From: Argopecten irradians
Taxonomy: Eukaryota > Mollusca > Bivalvia > Pectinida > Pectinidae
Assembly: GCF_041381155.1 (NCBI RefSeq)
Contig: NC_091142.1
Location: 32,291,528-32,355,527 of the forward strand
Direction: 5' to 3'
Length of the DNA stretch: 64,000 nt
The position numbers and the translations under genes are program-made. The stretch's first letter is position 1. Each line of letters opens with the position of its first letter. The notes below the pieces were generated by a model that was not told where the DNA came from, did no database searches, and worked only from the letters and a program-made list of their open reading frames with translations. This document shows, one piece after another, positions 12,406 through 23,335 of this stretch.

Positions 12406-13177
12406 CGTACAAAAAAGCCGCTTAAGCAAGAGAAAAAATAAACAGAGCCTTCCTTGTTGCTATGTTTATTATGGAAGTGGTCAATGGTAGACTGTGTCCC
12501 GTAATAAGATTAAATAGCAGAAAGCTCAACATGAATAGTAATTAGAAATAAAGTCGCCGGATAGAGTAAGGTAGGCCTAATATGCTAAATGAACGTTATG
12601 GTTAGTGTTGCCTAACAGTTGATTAAATTATTACATTCAATGATATTTTATTGTTGACACGTAATATGTAGAGATGAATTCGCATATGACTTTAAATGAC
12701 ATCTCTAAAACGCATTAATCATAACATAATACAAGATATGCACGTGTAAATGTCTTGTAGATCTATTATGGGAATAACGAACTGTAATGATACATCAAAC
12801 TCTTTCATGCAAATTCTAACCAAAAAGATTTATATAAGTTTTCCTTTCCCCAACAAACTATCTGTAATTGGAACTGCCTACCACAGACTACCATCTCTTC
12901 AGAGATCGCGGTCTCCTTCAAATCTACATACATGTATGTTCCATGTATCCCGGTCACGTATATATATCTAACAGTTAGCACTCACATTCCACCAAAACAA
13001 CTTAAAAAAAATAACAGCGCATGACATATAAACTTCATCTTGAATGTTTGTCATTATCACCGAAGAAGAAGATAATTATAACTAGATAAACATTAAAATA
13101 TACATAGGTTGTTTACTCCGAATACCTATCATTTTGATACCATCATTGTTTCTCTCCTTTTCCCCATATGCATATAC
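12406..13177. other. Intergenic stretch, no gene seen
   Basis: Sequence beyond the TLC-domain gene promoter. The reading frame at 12750-12971 has no recognisable motif or splice context. Confidence 0.5.
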
Positions 13178-13395
13178 AGTTGGGAGCAAACTAAACTTGG
13201 TATCTAGTGCACTTTGTAGTGCACACGTAGTGAACAACGTAGTGCACTAGACTAAACATTGTAGTGCACTAGAGTGCACTGCGATGTGAACTCCAGTTCA
13301 CTACAGTGTTAACTCTAGTGCACTACAATGTTAACTCTAGTGCACTACAATGTTAACTCTAGTGCACTACGTAGTGCACTTCAGTTTTACAGTGC
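13178..13395. repeat. Dispersed element rich in GTGCAC/TAGTGCACTA repeats
   Basis: It begins with AGTTGGGAGCAAACTAAACT and continues into repeated CTAGTGCACTAC motifs, including three tandem units of about 22 bases containing AATGTTAACTCTAGTGCACT. A reverse-complement relative with the same end sequence lies at 20735-20885. The unit is dense in short palindromes (GTGCAC, GTTAAC, CTACGTAG), so each copy could fold on itself. Confidence 0.65.
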
Positions 13396-14590
13396 CTATA
13401 CGTGATACACACATGTTCCAGTATAATCTTACAAATACAAGTATATTCAAATGTGGTATAACTTATATTCATTTTGAAATAAATAAATGAATGAATTTTC
13501 CGGATACTATATGGATCCTTACAATTACTAACATTGAATTGTAATATGGGGGATGAAAGTAATGCCAAGAGTGTGCATGGACAATTAAAATTGTCAATTA
13601 AATAATTTGTGTTTTTTAGATACAGTGTTCATAAAGCTACATTTTTTCTAGCTAGTTTATAGGTTTTACCAGAAATTTATACAATATATTATCTAAATAT
13701 CTGATTTTACACGTTCATTCACGTAATCACATCCTTTTCTTGGACTAGTATGTATGATGGTCGTATATGTATAACTGAGCCAGCATGTTAGTTAAATTTC
13801 AGGTAAAACAATGTCCATAGGGCAGAATAAGTGTCAGAGTTGCGAAATACATATACAATATACATGTAGCTAGGTAGGTTTGGGGTGGGGCTGGGGTGTA
13901 AAGGAGCCCAAGGGGTATTGTCTCGAAGCATGTTTGGAATACACATATATACATGTTCATGTCCATGTCCATGTACATGTAGTATAAATTTAACTAATTA
14001 GTACATAATTAATAAACCCCTCTCCATCTCCTCAAAAAATATAAATAAAATAAAAACAAGATACAAAACAATGTGAATACATTACCTTCATTTTGAGGGG
14101 AAAAAAACAATATTATAACAATTATTCTCAATTAAAAGAATAGGCGTATTTTGATAAAAAGTAGCTGTAAGTTTATTATTATTATTATTATTACAAGCTA
14201 ACCGATACTTACATTATATATATCATTGGCTTCTTAGGTAAAACATGTGTTTTCGTTTAAATATCACATACAGTGTATATAACAATAATGACAATAAAAA
14301 GCTCACCGAATTTTATAACATATATAGTTTACACGTGGATATCAAAAGGTCTCCAATACTTTTAAATGACATACATATCAATTTACTAGTAAACGTTTCT
14401 GTCATAATTTGCGTGCCCCTGTGGCTGAGGTGACCAAGATTGCATTAACGGTCTCGGAATAGCAGTTGAGACTGCTTGTTTTACACATGTTCATAGAAAT
14501 TTAACTGTCGAAAACAGATAAATCTAGATTTAATATCCCATGAAAATTTACATAATATAAGACCACGGTCGAGGAGCATCGCTTGGGTAG

Positions 14591-14994
14591 CATCCTCGAT
14601 ACTACAGGGGTGTCCTTACGCACACGCCAGCTTACGATCTCTATCACACCACTGGGGGACTATTCTCATAGTGAAATTTGAAGGCAGCTACAGACCGGGG
14701 AAAAAAAACATTTCGATGGCCAGCAAGATTCCCTTTTGAAGACTACTGAGCCGCCACGCCCCCCCCTTGTGGGGCACGCATATGCCAAGATATACAGAGA
14801 CTCAGACTCACCAGGCGCTAATCCGTAGACGCTTGCCACAGCACATGAGTTTTGATGTGTATCGGACTGGATCTTTATAACGACTAACTTACCTGTTATA
14901 TTCCTGATTGACTTACACGACTTTCGAGATATAGTCCAGGGGGTGTAGAGGGGGGGCATCGTAAGTGATCGGAACCCCTGGAATATCGAGGATG
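14591..14994. mobile_element. 404-bp MITE with 9-bp target duplication and an empty site in unit B
   Basis: The inverted ends are CATCCTCGATACTACAGGGG and, reverse-read, CATCCTCGATATTCCAGGGG. The flanks are cttgggtag and cgtgggtag, a 9-bp duplication with one change. The equivalent position in unit B (near 16140-16155) reads straight through without the element, giving an internal empty-site control. The 9-bp duplication points to MULE-type transposition. The reading frame at 14666-14959 lies inside and is not a gene. Confidence 0.85.
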
Positions 14995-15468
14995 CGTGGG
15001 TAGCGATAGGCCAAGGACGTCGCCTTGGAAGCGATGTGTGGGATTTGCAAATTATTTAGTCTAGATGAAATAAATGATTATTCTAATTACTGGTGTATGT
15101 AAATAATGAATGTACTTGCAATATTTCCAACGTTGGACATTTTCATTTTGCTACAATTAATATCGATGCTGGTTTCGTTTGTGCGATGAGATGAGATGAG
15201 GAGGTTTTGCCGAGTCATCTCGGTTTTCCCTGTCGACACCAAAATAAAACTTGTATTGTAAGATAGTGACCGTGTATTCTGTTAATCCTGTATTTTTTTC
15301 ATTATGCATACAGAAGATGGTATTCAAAACGAAAGCAAATTGCCTGTTATTTACACAATTACGCTCAAGGCGAAACGCTTCTTTGATGATCAAGAAAAGA
15401 ATGCATTCACTAAACAGAATGAGTGTGTCGATTTTGCTACCGTGGGAATATGTAAGCGACGTCAATTG

Positions 15469-15476
15469 TGACGTCA
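15469..15476. promoter_or_regulatory. CRE-type palindrome TGACGTCA in unit A
   Basis: A perfect match to the cAMP-response element about 165 bases upstream of signal-peptide exon A. The site is also present in unit B (16626-16633, with a second at 16679-16686) and unit C (17908-17915). Retention of the motif in all three copies suggests promoter function; this is inference. Confidence 0.4.
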
Positions 15477-15639
15477 CTGTTTGGCGAGACTGCCGTTTCA
15501 TTCATTTACTTTACTGGAATGTTCTGGATCAAGTCATCAAATTTAAAATTGAATCAAGCGAAAGAAATTAAGCATTTATTTACTGAAATCGTTAATATTT
15601 TCCTATTCGTTCAGGAAATATTTCAAAACAATTGGAATT

Positions 15640-15686
15640 ATGAAGATATCTTTTACAGTATTTTTATTATTATTATTATATATAAT
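15640..15686 (+). CDS. Signal-peptide first exon, copy A
   Basis: ATG followed by 15 codons giving MKISFTVFLLLLLYI, then a consensus donor (AT|GTAAGT) leaving phase 2. A basic n-region followed by a leucine-rich h-region is the build of a secretory signal peptide. The same 47-nt exon with the same donor phase recurs at 17123 and 18329. No own second exon is visible before unit B begins, so it may splice past unit B or be non-functional. The run of TTA codons is AT-rich enough that chance must be considered, but the preserved ATG, length and donor in three copies argue for a real exon. Confidence 0.5.
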
Positions 15687-15694
15687 GTAAGTTA

Positions 15695-17175
15695 ACAAGC
15701 TAACCGATACTTACATTATATATATCATTGGCTTCTTAGGTAAAATCTGTGTTTTCGTTTAAATATCATATACAGTGTACATAACAGTAATGACAATAAA
15801 AAAGCAAACCGAATTTTATAACATATATATATGTATATTTCATTTTTCACCAATAAAAAAAGGACAGCCACTTGAAACGTCATGATATACACGTGCATAT
15901 CAAAAGGTCTCCAATACTTTTAAATGACATACATATCAAATTACTAGTAAACGTTTCTGTTATAATTTGCGTGCCCCTGTGTTTTGGCTGAGGTGACCAA
16001 GATTGCATTTTACGGTCTCGGAATAGCAGTTGAGACTGCTTGTTTTACACATGTTCATAGAAATTTAACTGTCGAAAACAGATAAATCTAGATTTAATAT
16101 CCCATGAAAAGTTGCATAAAATAAGACCACGATCGAGAGCATCGTGGGTAGCGATAGGCAAAGGACGTTTCCTTGCAGGCGGTGTATGGGATTTGCAAAT
16201 TATTTAGTCTAGATGAAATAAATGATTATTCTAATTACTTGTTTATGTAAATAATTAATGTACTTGCAATATTTCCAACGTTGGAATTTTTGTTTTGCTA
16301 TAATCAATATCGATACTGCTATCGATTGTGCGATGAGATGAGATGAGGAAGTTTTGCCGAGTCATCTCGGTTTTCCCTGTCGGCACCAAAATAAAACTTG
16401 TATTGTAAGATAGTGACCGTGTATTCCGTTTATCTTGCAATTTTTTCATTGTATATACAGAAGATGGTATTCAAAACGAAAGCAAATTGCCTGTTATTTA
16501 CACGATTTTGCTCAAAGCGAAACGCTTCTTTGATGATCAAGAAAAGATGCATTCACTAAACCGAATGAGTGTGTACTCCTTTTTACTACCGTGGGAATAT
16601 GTAAGCGACGTCATTCTGGTGATTGTGACGTCACTGTTTGGCGGGACTGCCTGCCGTTTCATTCATTCCTACTAAAAGTGACGTCACTGGAATGTTCGGG
16701 ATCAAGTCATCAAATTTAGAAATTGAATCAAACGAAAGAAATTAAGCATTTATTTACTGACATCGTAATATTTTCCTATTGCAACTATTACAGGAAACTC
16801 TTATTATCCGGTATCGAGTTCTGTGCCCGACTAATGTCGATATTAGTGCTGAAAATGCATTGTTTCTTGATATTTTCCCGCTTCTTTTGTTGATTTAAAA
16901 TTCGTAAAATGGACTTAACCCGCGAAGGGCGTCAGAACGCTTGTTTTCAACGGGAATAAACACCGAAGTGATAAAGACCTTCCAAGTAGGACAACAGTGA
17001 ATATTTGCATTAGGAAAATAGGAACACAAAAAGTCGATTTTCTCCAAAAGTAAGTAAGTTACACTACATTAATTTAGCTGGAACACTTAAAAAATCATTC
17101 TGATTTCAGAACAATTTTAATTATGAAGATATCTATTACAGTATTTTTATTATTATTATTATATATAATGTAAGT
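15695..17175 (+). repeat. Tandem unit B carrying signal-peptide exon B
   Basis: Second head-to-tail copy of the block described for unit A, without the MITE and with about 320 extra bases before the ATG. Those bases contain a donor (GTAAGT at 17050) and an acceptor (CAG ending 17109) that would define a 60-bp 5' UTR intron. In unit C the matching acceptor reads CGG and would not work. Confidence 0.85.
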
Positions 17176-17389
17176 TAATAATTACAAGAGTCCTATATTT
17201 TAATAGACACCACATATGAGAGGTAAACACGGTGCGTTAACTACATGTAGTGGTTTCCATCACCAATTTGGATTATGTACAATGTACTTGTAAATTACTT
17301 TCAGAGGTAGGTCAAAAACAGTCTCACTCTGCAAATGCACAGTCGATGTCGGAAACAGATCCGATTTGATGCACTCAACTCAAATATAA
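17123..17389 (+). CDS. Candidate small secreted peptide gene (signal exon B plus short second exon)
   Basis: Exon B (17123-17169) encodes MKISITVFLLLLLYI and ends at a GTAAGT donor in phase 2. After a 135-bp intron an acceptor (ATTACTTTCAG ending 17304) allows an in-phase exon 17305-17389. It adds 28 residues, including a Cys-Lys-Cys pair, and then TAA. The product would be 43 aa, mostly signal peptide with a short basic tail. The first exon is well supported by its three copies. The second exon rests only on one acceptor and phase, so the real partner may lie elsewhere. I know of no matching family. Confidence 0.33.
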
Positions 17390-17884
17390 AAAATGAATGT
17401 TATTGCCGAAACCTTTAGGACTAGATATAGTCTTAAGTCTTCAAAGATCTCTTTTTAATGAATAAAAAAAAAATACGAAAAAATCACGATAGCTGCTCGC
17501 AACCCAGTGGTACCGCGGTTTCATCGGTTTTCGACGACGAATGACCAAACTAGATTTTTTACACACAGTGTCAAACATATTCAATTTAAATCATTAATTA
17601 TATGTTTCAGAAGCATTTTAATGATGTTTTTGTGCAATATTTCATGAATTTCATCTACTAAACGCATTGTATCCACAAACGCTGTAAGATTTACATTGCA
17701 GCCTACGTAGGCCTACTGTTTCTTTTTGTCAAAGTGAAGTTTAAATAATGAAATGTTTCAAGATAAAGTAACACTATTATTTTAAACTATGTTAAGCTGT
17801 ATATGAGTGCAAATTGCCACCATAATACCACAAATGAATGCTTATTCAATCCTTCAAAACGTCAGCTTGCAAGATCGAATCACC

Positions 17885-18380
17885 CGGGCTCATAGAGGAT
17901 TAAAAAGTGACGTCATTGGAATGTTCGGGATCAAATCGTCAAATTTAGAAATGGTAATCAGAATAAAGAAATTAATCATTTATTTACTCACATCGCAATA
18001 TTTTCATTTCGCAACTGTTACAGAAAATTCTTATTACCTGGTATCGAGTTCTATGCCTAATTAATCTCGATATTAGTGCTGAAAATATCTGGTTTATTGA
18101 TATTGTTCCGCTACTTTTGTTGTGTTTGAATTCGCAAATTCGAAGGGCGTCAGAACGCTTGTTTTCAACCGGAATCAACACGTAGTGATAACGACCTTCC
18201 AAGTGAATTTTTGCATCGGGGGAACAGGGACTTAAAAAGTTGATTTTCTCAAAAAAGTAAGAAAAACAAAATACATTAATTTTGCTGGAACACTAAAAAA
18301 TCATTCTGATTTCGGAACAGTTGGAATCATGAAGATACCTCTAACAGTATTTTTATTATTATTAGTATATATTATGTAAG
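17885..18380 (+). repeat. Partial third unit C carrying signal-peptide exon C
   Basis: This stretch matches the last ~500 bases of unit B (16675-17175): the CRE-containing segment, the GGGCGTCAGAACGCTTGTTT string, the segment before the ATG, and the exon with its donor. It is the most diverged of the three. Sequence between units B and C (17390-17884) has no match and no other supported feature. Confidence 0.8.
18329..18375 (+). CDS. Signal-peptide first exon, copy C
   Basis: Encodes MKIPLTVFLLLLVYI and ends at AT|GTAAGT, in the same length and phase as copies A and B. Compared with B, the changes are Ser-Ile to Pro-Leu and Leu to Val, conservative for a signal peptide. No downstream exon could be assigned in the next several kilobases. 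Confidence 0.45.
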
Positions 18381-20734
18381 TAATTATTATTATATGAAAC
18401 AAAACCACATGGGGTCAGTTAGACTTTATTAACTAATACGTGTACTTAGCTTGCTGACAAAAAATATATATATATAAGTATATATAAGAGAAAGGTATGG
18501 AACTCCGAAATCCGTAAATTTAGGGTAAGTCATTTCAAACGACTGTAACATAAAAAAATTGTCGTTGTATATCTGAAATCCATATAGCATCGTGAAGATG
18601 ATGAAATTATCTTTGAAATGAGGTATAAAACAGGTCTGTAGCTCCACGATAAATGTCCGAATCCAACCCCGATTCACAGAAAACATCTGAATATTGGTTG
18701 GTCGGACACGAGCTCGTAACACGATTATCTGAAAAATTACTAATGAGTAGCGATTGCTTCGCTGTACTTACGGTAAAATGTTACCTACTCACAAAAACAT
18801 GAACAGAAGTTAGGTTATTTTCTTACTTTAGCGACTCCTTGGATATCCCCGTGTTGGTCCTCATAGCGATTATTTGAACTGTGAGCAAGTGACCCGAGAC
18901 AAAACCGGCCATTTTGCATCTCTCGAAGCAAATATGATACTTATATATATTTTTTTTTGTCAGCGAGCTAAGTACCTGTGAACTAATTCAGGTACAGAGG
19001 CTGTCACAGCATGCTATATATCTAGCTACAATGGACCACCTGGGGTTAAAGAAAATTAGGTATACCTTACCTGTGACGCCTGACTGATCATCTCAGGTAA
19101 GCTGTCACCTCAGGTGGTGGGATGTGGAAATAGGGAGAAAAGGGCCCTAGGCATAGTAACCATAACGACAGACCTGACATTACCTGTATCCCCATATACA
19201 ATGTACAGTACTATATTAGTGTATGTGACAGACTTTTGTACCAATTACACATCAATTAAATATGATAACAATTAAATAATGAATATGTCCACGTATGTAG
19301 TTAGAAATCCTTGATATGTATATGATAAAAATATTGTATTTTATATGTATGTGTAAAAACTAAAACACAACATGAATTATATTCGACACTCCACATCATT
19401 CTAATGTACATGCAGGTCGATGATCATCACTTTTAGTTAATAATCTTTAAATAAATGTACACAACTTTTGATATAGATTTCATATGTTTATACATATATA
19501 TATATATACGGTATATAGAAATAAATCAAAATTTAATATATCAATCAAAATATATTTCAAATATTATTATGTAATATTACATGTGTGGAAATATATGTTT
19601 AAACAGAAATAAGGATTTGATTTAAATGATTAGACTCATCAACGTGGTCCGTTTATCATATGGAATGATTTCGCAAATTTGATTCGACTGATCGTCCCAA
19701 TCGCACAGCTGTTAAATAACCATATAAATGTCTTGCTAGAATTAATTAACAGAGTCATAGACATATAAAATCTATATTTGTATGTCTCTGACAGAGTTAT
19801 TTGGGTACAAAGGAAACTAATAATAAGAACTTTTTGATAAATTTCAACTTAATTTATTTCAGCTAAATTGTTGACTCTTGACAAAATGCAAAGTTCTGTA
19901 ACTTTTCAAAAATCAAAACTCATGGGGCACCTGTTCACCTGTATTTTCAGGAATCACAATTTTTGTGTTAATTGAACTGGCTTCATAGGTAATTAGAGGA
20001 CTAGGTGAGGGGCAGTCATGCATGACAAGACATGCAGGTGACCCCTAGCTTGGTTATTGCCCTAGGCCTGGAGCCTGGCCAGTACAGGTAAAATTCACCA
20101 AGCGACTTATGAGGGTATAATAAAAGTGTAATAGCCAAAATCTGACATTCTAAATGTGAAATACAATTATATATAGCTGTTAATTTCTAGAATGGCAAAA
20201 ACAAAGATATATGATTCAAATAAATAAATAATAAAATCAAACAAAATTTTTTTATTAAATACATGAAATAAATTAAAATAAATATAGCTATTTATATCTA
20301 GAATACCTAATATTTGATCTTAGTAATAAATATAGCTATTAGTAAATGTATTATAACAAGTATAAAATATTTGATCCTAATAAATAAATAAACTCATTTA
20401 TTTTCTGAAAAAAATTATCTAATGAAAAGATGCATGTGGTCAAGCCATATTGCAGCTTAAGGTCTTTACTATAATATTAAACTCATATTAAGCTAAATTA
20501 CTCAGATGAAACCCATATATAATAATGTACACCAATAAAAGTAACCATTTTATATAATAAATTAATTAATTACATACTAACTTAGTTATGCTAATTTTTA
20601 AATACAGAGAACATTTGGTAATTCATCTGAAATAATTGAAAGATATTAAAAACTATTCAATGAAATATATACATGAACAGATTGTACATGTACAATTTAT
20701 GCAATAAGTAGGAGTATCAGGCTCCTTTATCTTG
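18381..20734. other. AT-rich stretch, no gene seen
   Basis: The minus-strand reading frame at 18429-18722 has no recognisable domain or splice context. The rest is AT-rich with short TA runs. Confidence 0.5.
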
Positions 20735-20885
20735 TGCACTACGATGTGAACTGTAGTGCACTACAGTGTTAACTCTAGTGCACTACGATGTTAACTCTAG
20801 TGCACTAGCTAGTGAACCGGAGTTAACTTTACTTGTGCACTCCAGTGCACTTCACTACCAAGTTTAGCTTACTCCCAACTTTATG
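20735..20885. repeat. Second copy (inverted) of the GTGCAC-rich element
   Basis: It contains CTAGTGCACTAC units with GTTAACTC and ends in CCAAGTTTAGCTTACTCCCA. That end is the reverse complement (with a few changes) of the start of the 13178-13395 element. The two copies are therefore in opposite orientation about 7.5 kb apart. Confidence 0.65.
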
Positions 20886-21042
20886 TGTCGTAGATTTTTT
20901 AGTTCATATTGATCATTTTTTCGGGATTTGTTTGAGATTTTTTTGCTACTTAAATTTCATTTGAATTTAATGAATAATATTGTTTGCGATTTGTACGATG
21001 CTGTGTAGTAGATAGATTATTACAAAACCTTGGATGATCGTG

Positions 21043-21285
21043 TGATCACTGACCGATGAAGTGGTTAAGCCACTCGTCTTTCACATAGCCGGCCGGGGTT
21101 CGATCACCGGCACGGAAGAGAAAAATATTGGGGTCACCTTCCCGATCACGTGAGATTTCTCCGGGCACTCCGGTTTCCATAGCACTAATTTTCCTCATAA
21201 GCATACACCGGGAGTAATTTGCATAAGTTATATACATTTTGTAACTTGTTTCGTAATCGATGTGAAATAAATAAAGTAACCTAAC
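21043..21285 (+). mobile_element. tRNA-derived SINE
   Basis: The head resembles a tRNA gene with a degenerate A box (GAAGTGGTTAAGCCAC near 21058-21073) and a good B box (GGTTCGATCAC, 21097-21107). The body has TTTCTCCGGGCACTCCGGTT, a core often seen in invertebrate SINEs. The tail ends in AAATAAATAAAG. No intact tRNA cloverleaf forms, so this is not a tRNA gene. Confidence 0.65.
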
Positions 21286-21938
21286 AATTTATTTTTATAA
21301 CCCCATAAAATCAAAGAATACTGATCGGCACAAATGCTTCGACTTTAATTTTAAACATCTTTTAAAAGAAGTTTTATCGTGTAACATTTCTTATACTTTT
21401 TCTGAAAAAATGCCAATGTTCGTATGGAGACACATATTATCATTTTTGTTTCATACAGAAGCTCTAGATATGAAAGACACTGGGATGTTGTATTCCTCAC
21501 ATAGAAGCGTTCGCGGATGTAGAGCATTACAAAAATCTTTTTAAGTATTATTATTGTAGTTAAATGAAATTACTCATAATCTGCAAACCAACATGGAAGG
21601 ATTATCTCCCTTAGACCTCCTGTTCCAGGAAATCAGAGACATATACATGTATATAAAGTCCATAGTTTTGGAACGCCAGAACTGTCTTAGATCATGAATT
21701 ATTATATTCGGTGGTTTTTCCATTATATTCGGTGCATAATTGCAATAGAAAATGTTTTTGGCTTTTTGGATTATCAGCAGTTATCAGTACTATATTAGGA
21801 AAAAACAATTAATTGAATGACAAATCTTTGAACAATCAAAATGGCAAAATATGTTTGAGAATATGGCAATTTTAACATGTAAAGACGTGCCAGCTTTTGG
21901 AGTATTAAAAGTACACAGAGAAACACCGACCAGAGCGG

Positions 21939-22090
21939 TCAGGACCTGCCAACTGCCCCACCAACTTTTATCCAGTACGATACTCCCCTAAACCCCTTGG
22001 TGGATTTCGCGTTAAAACTTGTAGCCACAACCTTGCTGTTGAAGAAGGTAGATGGAGTAGAATTGATAAAGTAGACAGGCTGTGTATCTA
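21939..22090 (-). CDS. Possible CUB-like terminal exon (weak)
   Basis: On the minus strand, an acceptor-like GTGACAG at 22091-22097 precedes an open stretch of about 50 codons ending in TGA at 21939. The segment containing KVVATSFNAKSTKGFRGVSY resembles the last strands of a CUB domain (alternating hydrophobics, then KGF-x-x-Y). No Cys pair or second exon is visible, so it could be a gene fragment or chance. Confidence 0.22.
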
Positions 22091-22970
22091 CTGTCACAGT
22101 AAATATGTTAATGTTATTGAAAATTATTTTCATTTTTTAAATTTTCTGTCCTTTGTACATTGAGTTTAGAAAGAGTTTGCTCCCTTGGATATGTAACTGT
22201 GACAATGGCGAGGCTAATTGTTGTACTTAAGAACTATGGCTGACTCCGATAGAGCAGAAAAGGTGACAGAATCTATCTGCAGAGCTTTCAGGATACGTAT
22301 CATGTCTCTAGATGCTGTATTTAAGTCTTAAACGATGACCTGAACCATTTCTAGTCATGTAAACAGGCTGAAAAAATGTTTTAACATGTTACAGTAATCG
22401 GTTGTGTATGTAATTCTTATGTGTTATAATGCACACGTTTTCTTTTGTAATGACATTTTGCTGTACAGTATTTTTCTTGAGGTTGGTCGCCTGAACACAA
22501 TTGTTAAGTTAGAGGTAGTAATGGGAATCTAAATGGTAGTAAAAAGATTGACATTCAATATGATACAGATATTAAAATTATTAAATTTGTAATACTTTCC
22601 GAACTGACCCCCCATGTTGAAGTAATGTTTTCAGGCGAATTACCTCAACAACAAACATGTTTGTATTCTTCAAGGCAAATTTAGAATACGCTCTCTTTCT
22701 GTATAGATATATACACTGTATGTATTTGAGCAAATTTTGAATATGAGAATTATTTATTTATATGTAATTAATTTTTATTTGTTTTCATACTATATCCGAC
22801 TTTCTGATTGGCGTATTGATTTATAGAAAATAATCCATTGGAAAACTAATGGAATCGTACGTTTGAACCTATATTATATTATCAAGTAGTCTGAAAAAAT
22901 AATTATAAGCATTGATGTAACTATTTTTTTAACTTGATCGGATTATGAAAGAAATTTTGTTTGTAAACTT

Positions 22971-23190
22971 TTGTGAGAATCTGCTATTTTCGATGGCAGC
23001 GAACGAGACCGACTTAATGTCGCGTACTCAAGGACAGATTTAGCACCATAATATTCATGGACACTTGCTGATGACTGCACGCACTTGTTACCTGTTAGCC
23101 GACTACAGCTAACTATAATTGAGACGCATCTTGTTCTTGTAACTGGTTGTTGTAAAATAAAACTCGTTTAGGAGGTCTATTCTTCAGACA
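22971..23190 (+). mobile_element. Possible LTR remnant beside the 27-bp satellite
   Basis: A ~220-base segment begins TGTGAGAATC, has AATAAA at 23156-23161 and ends CAGACA. It is followed four bases later by TGGTGTGCTGGGAATC, laid out like a tRNA primer-binding site. This matches the order U3-R-U5-PBS of an LTR retrotransposon. No second LTR, gag or pol was found, so it may be a solo end or a chance resemblance. Confidence 0.25.
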
Positions 23191-23335
23191 TTATTGGTGT
23201 GCTGGGAATCATGGATGTTGGGAACGAAGTTTGTCGACGAAGGCCGGTATAATGTGCCGTATGAAGAGGACTCGTACTTATGCCACTTCAATAATAGACA
23301 ATCCCATACCTTGGAATTGCCCTCCATTTTCGAAT

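Larger units (their letters stand above)
14193..15694 (+). repeat. Tandem unit A carrying signal-peptide exon A
   Basis: First of two head-to-tail copies (A and B); both begin ACAAGCTAACCGATACTTAC and end at a signal-peptide exon and its splice donor. Unit A contains a 404-bp MITE and lacks roughly 320 bases found just upstream of the ATG in unit B. A donor-like GTAAGTTT directly before the unit may be the remnant of a further copy to the left. Confidence 0.85.

Noticed and set aside
21055-21112. tRNA gene
   Set aside because: A and B boxes are present but no cloverleaf forms, and a SINE body and tail follow.
22236-22331. Short plus-strand frame beginning MADSDRAEKVTESICRAF
   Set aside because: Protein-like start but only 31 codons, with no clear splice donor or partner exon. 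Too little to call.
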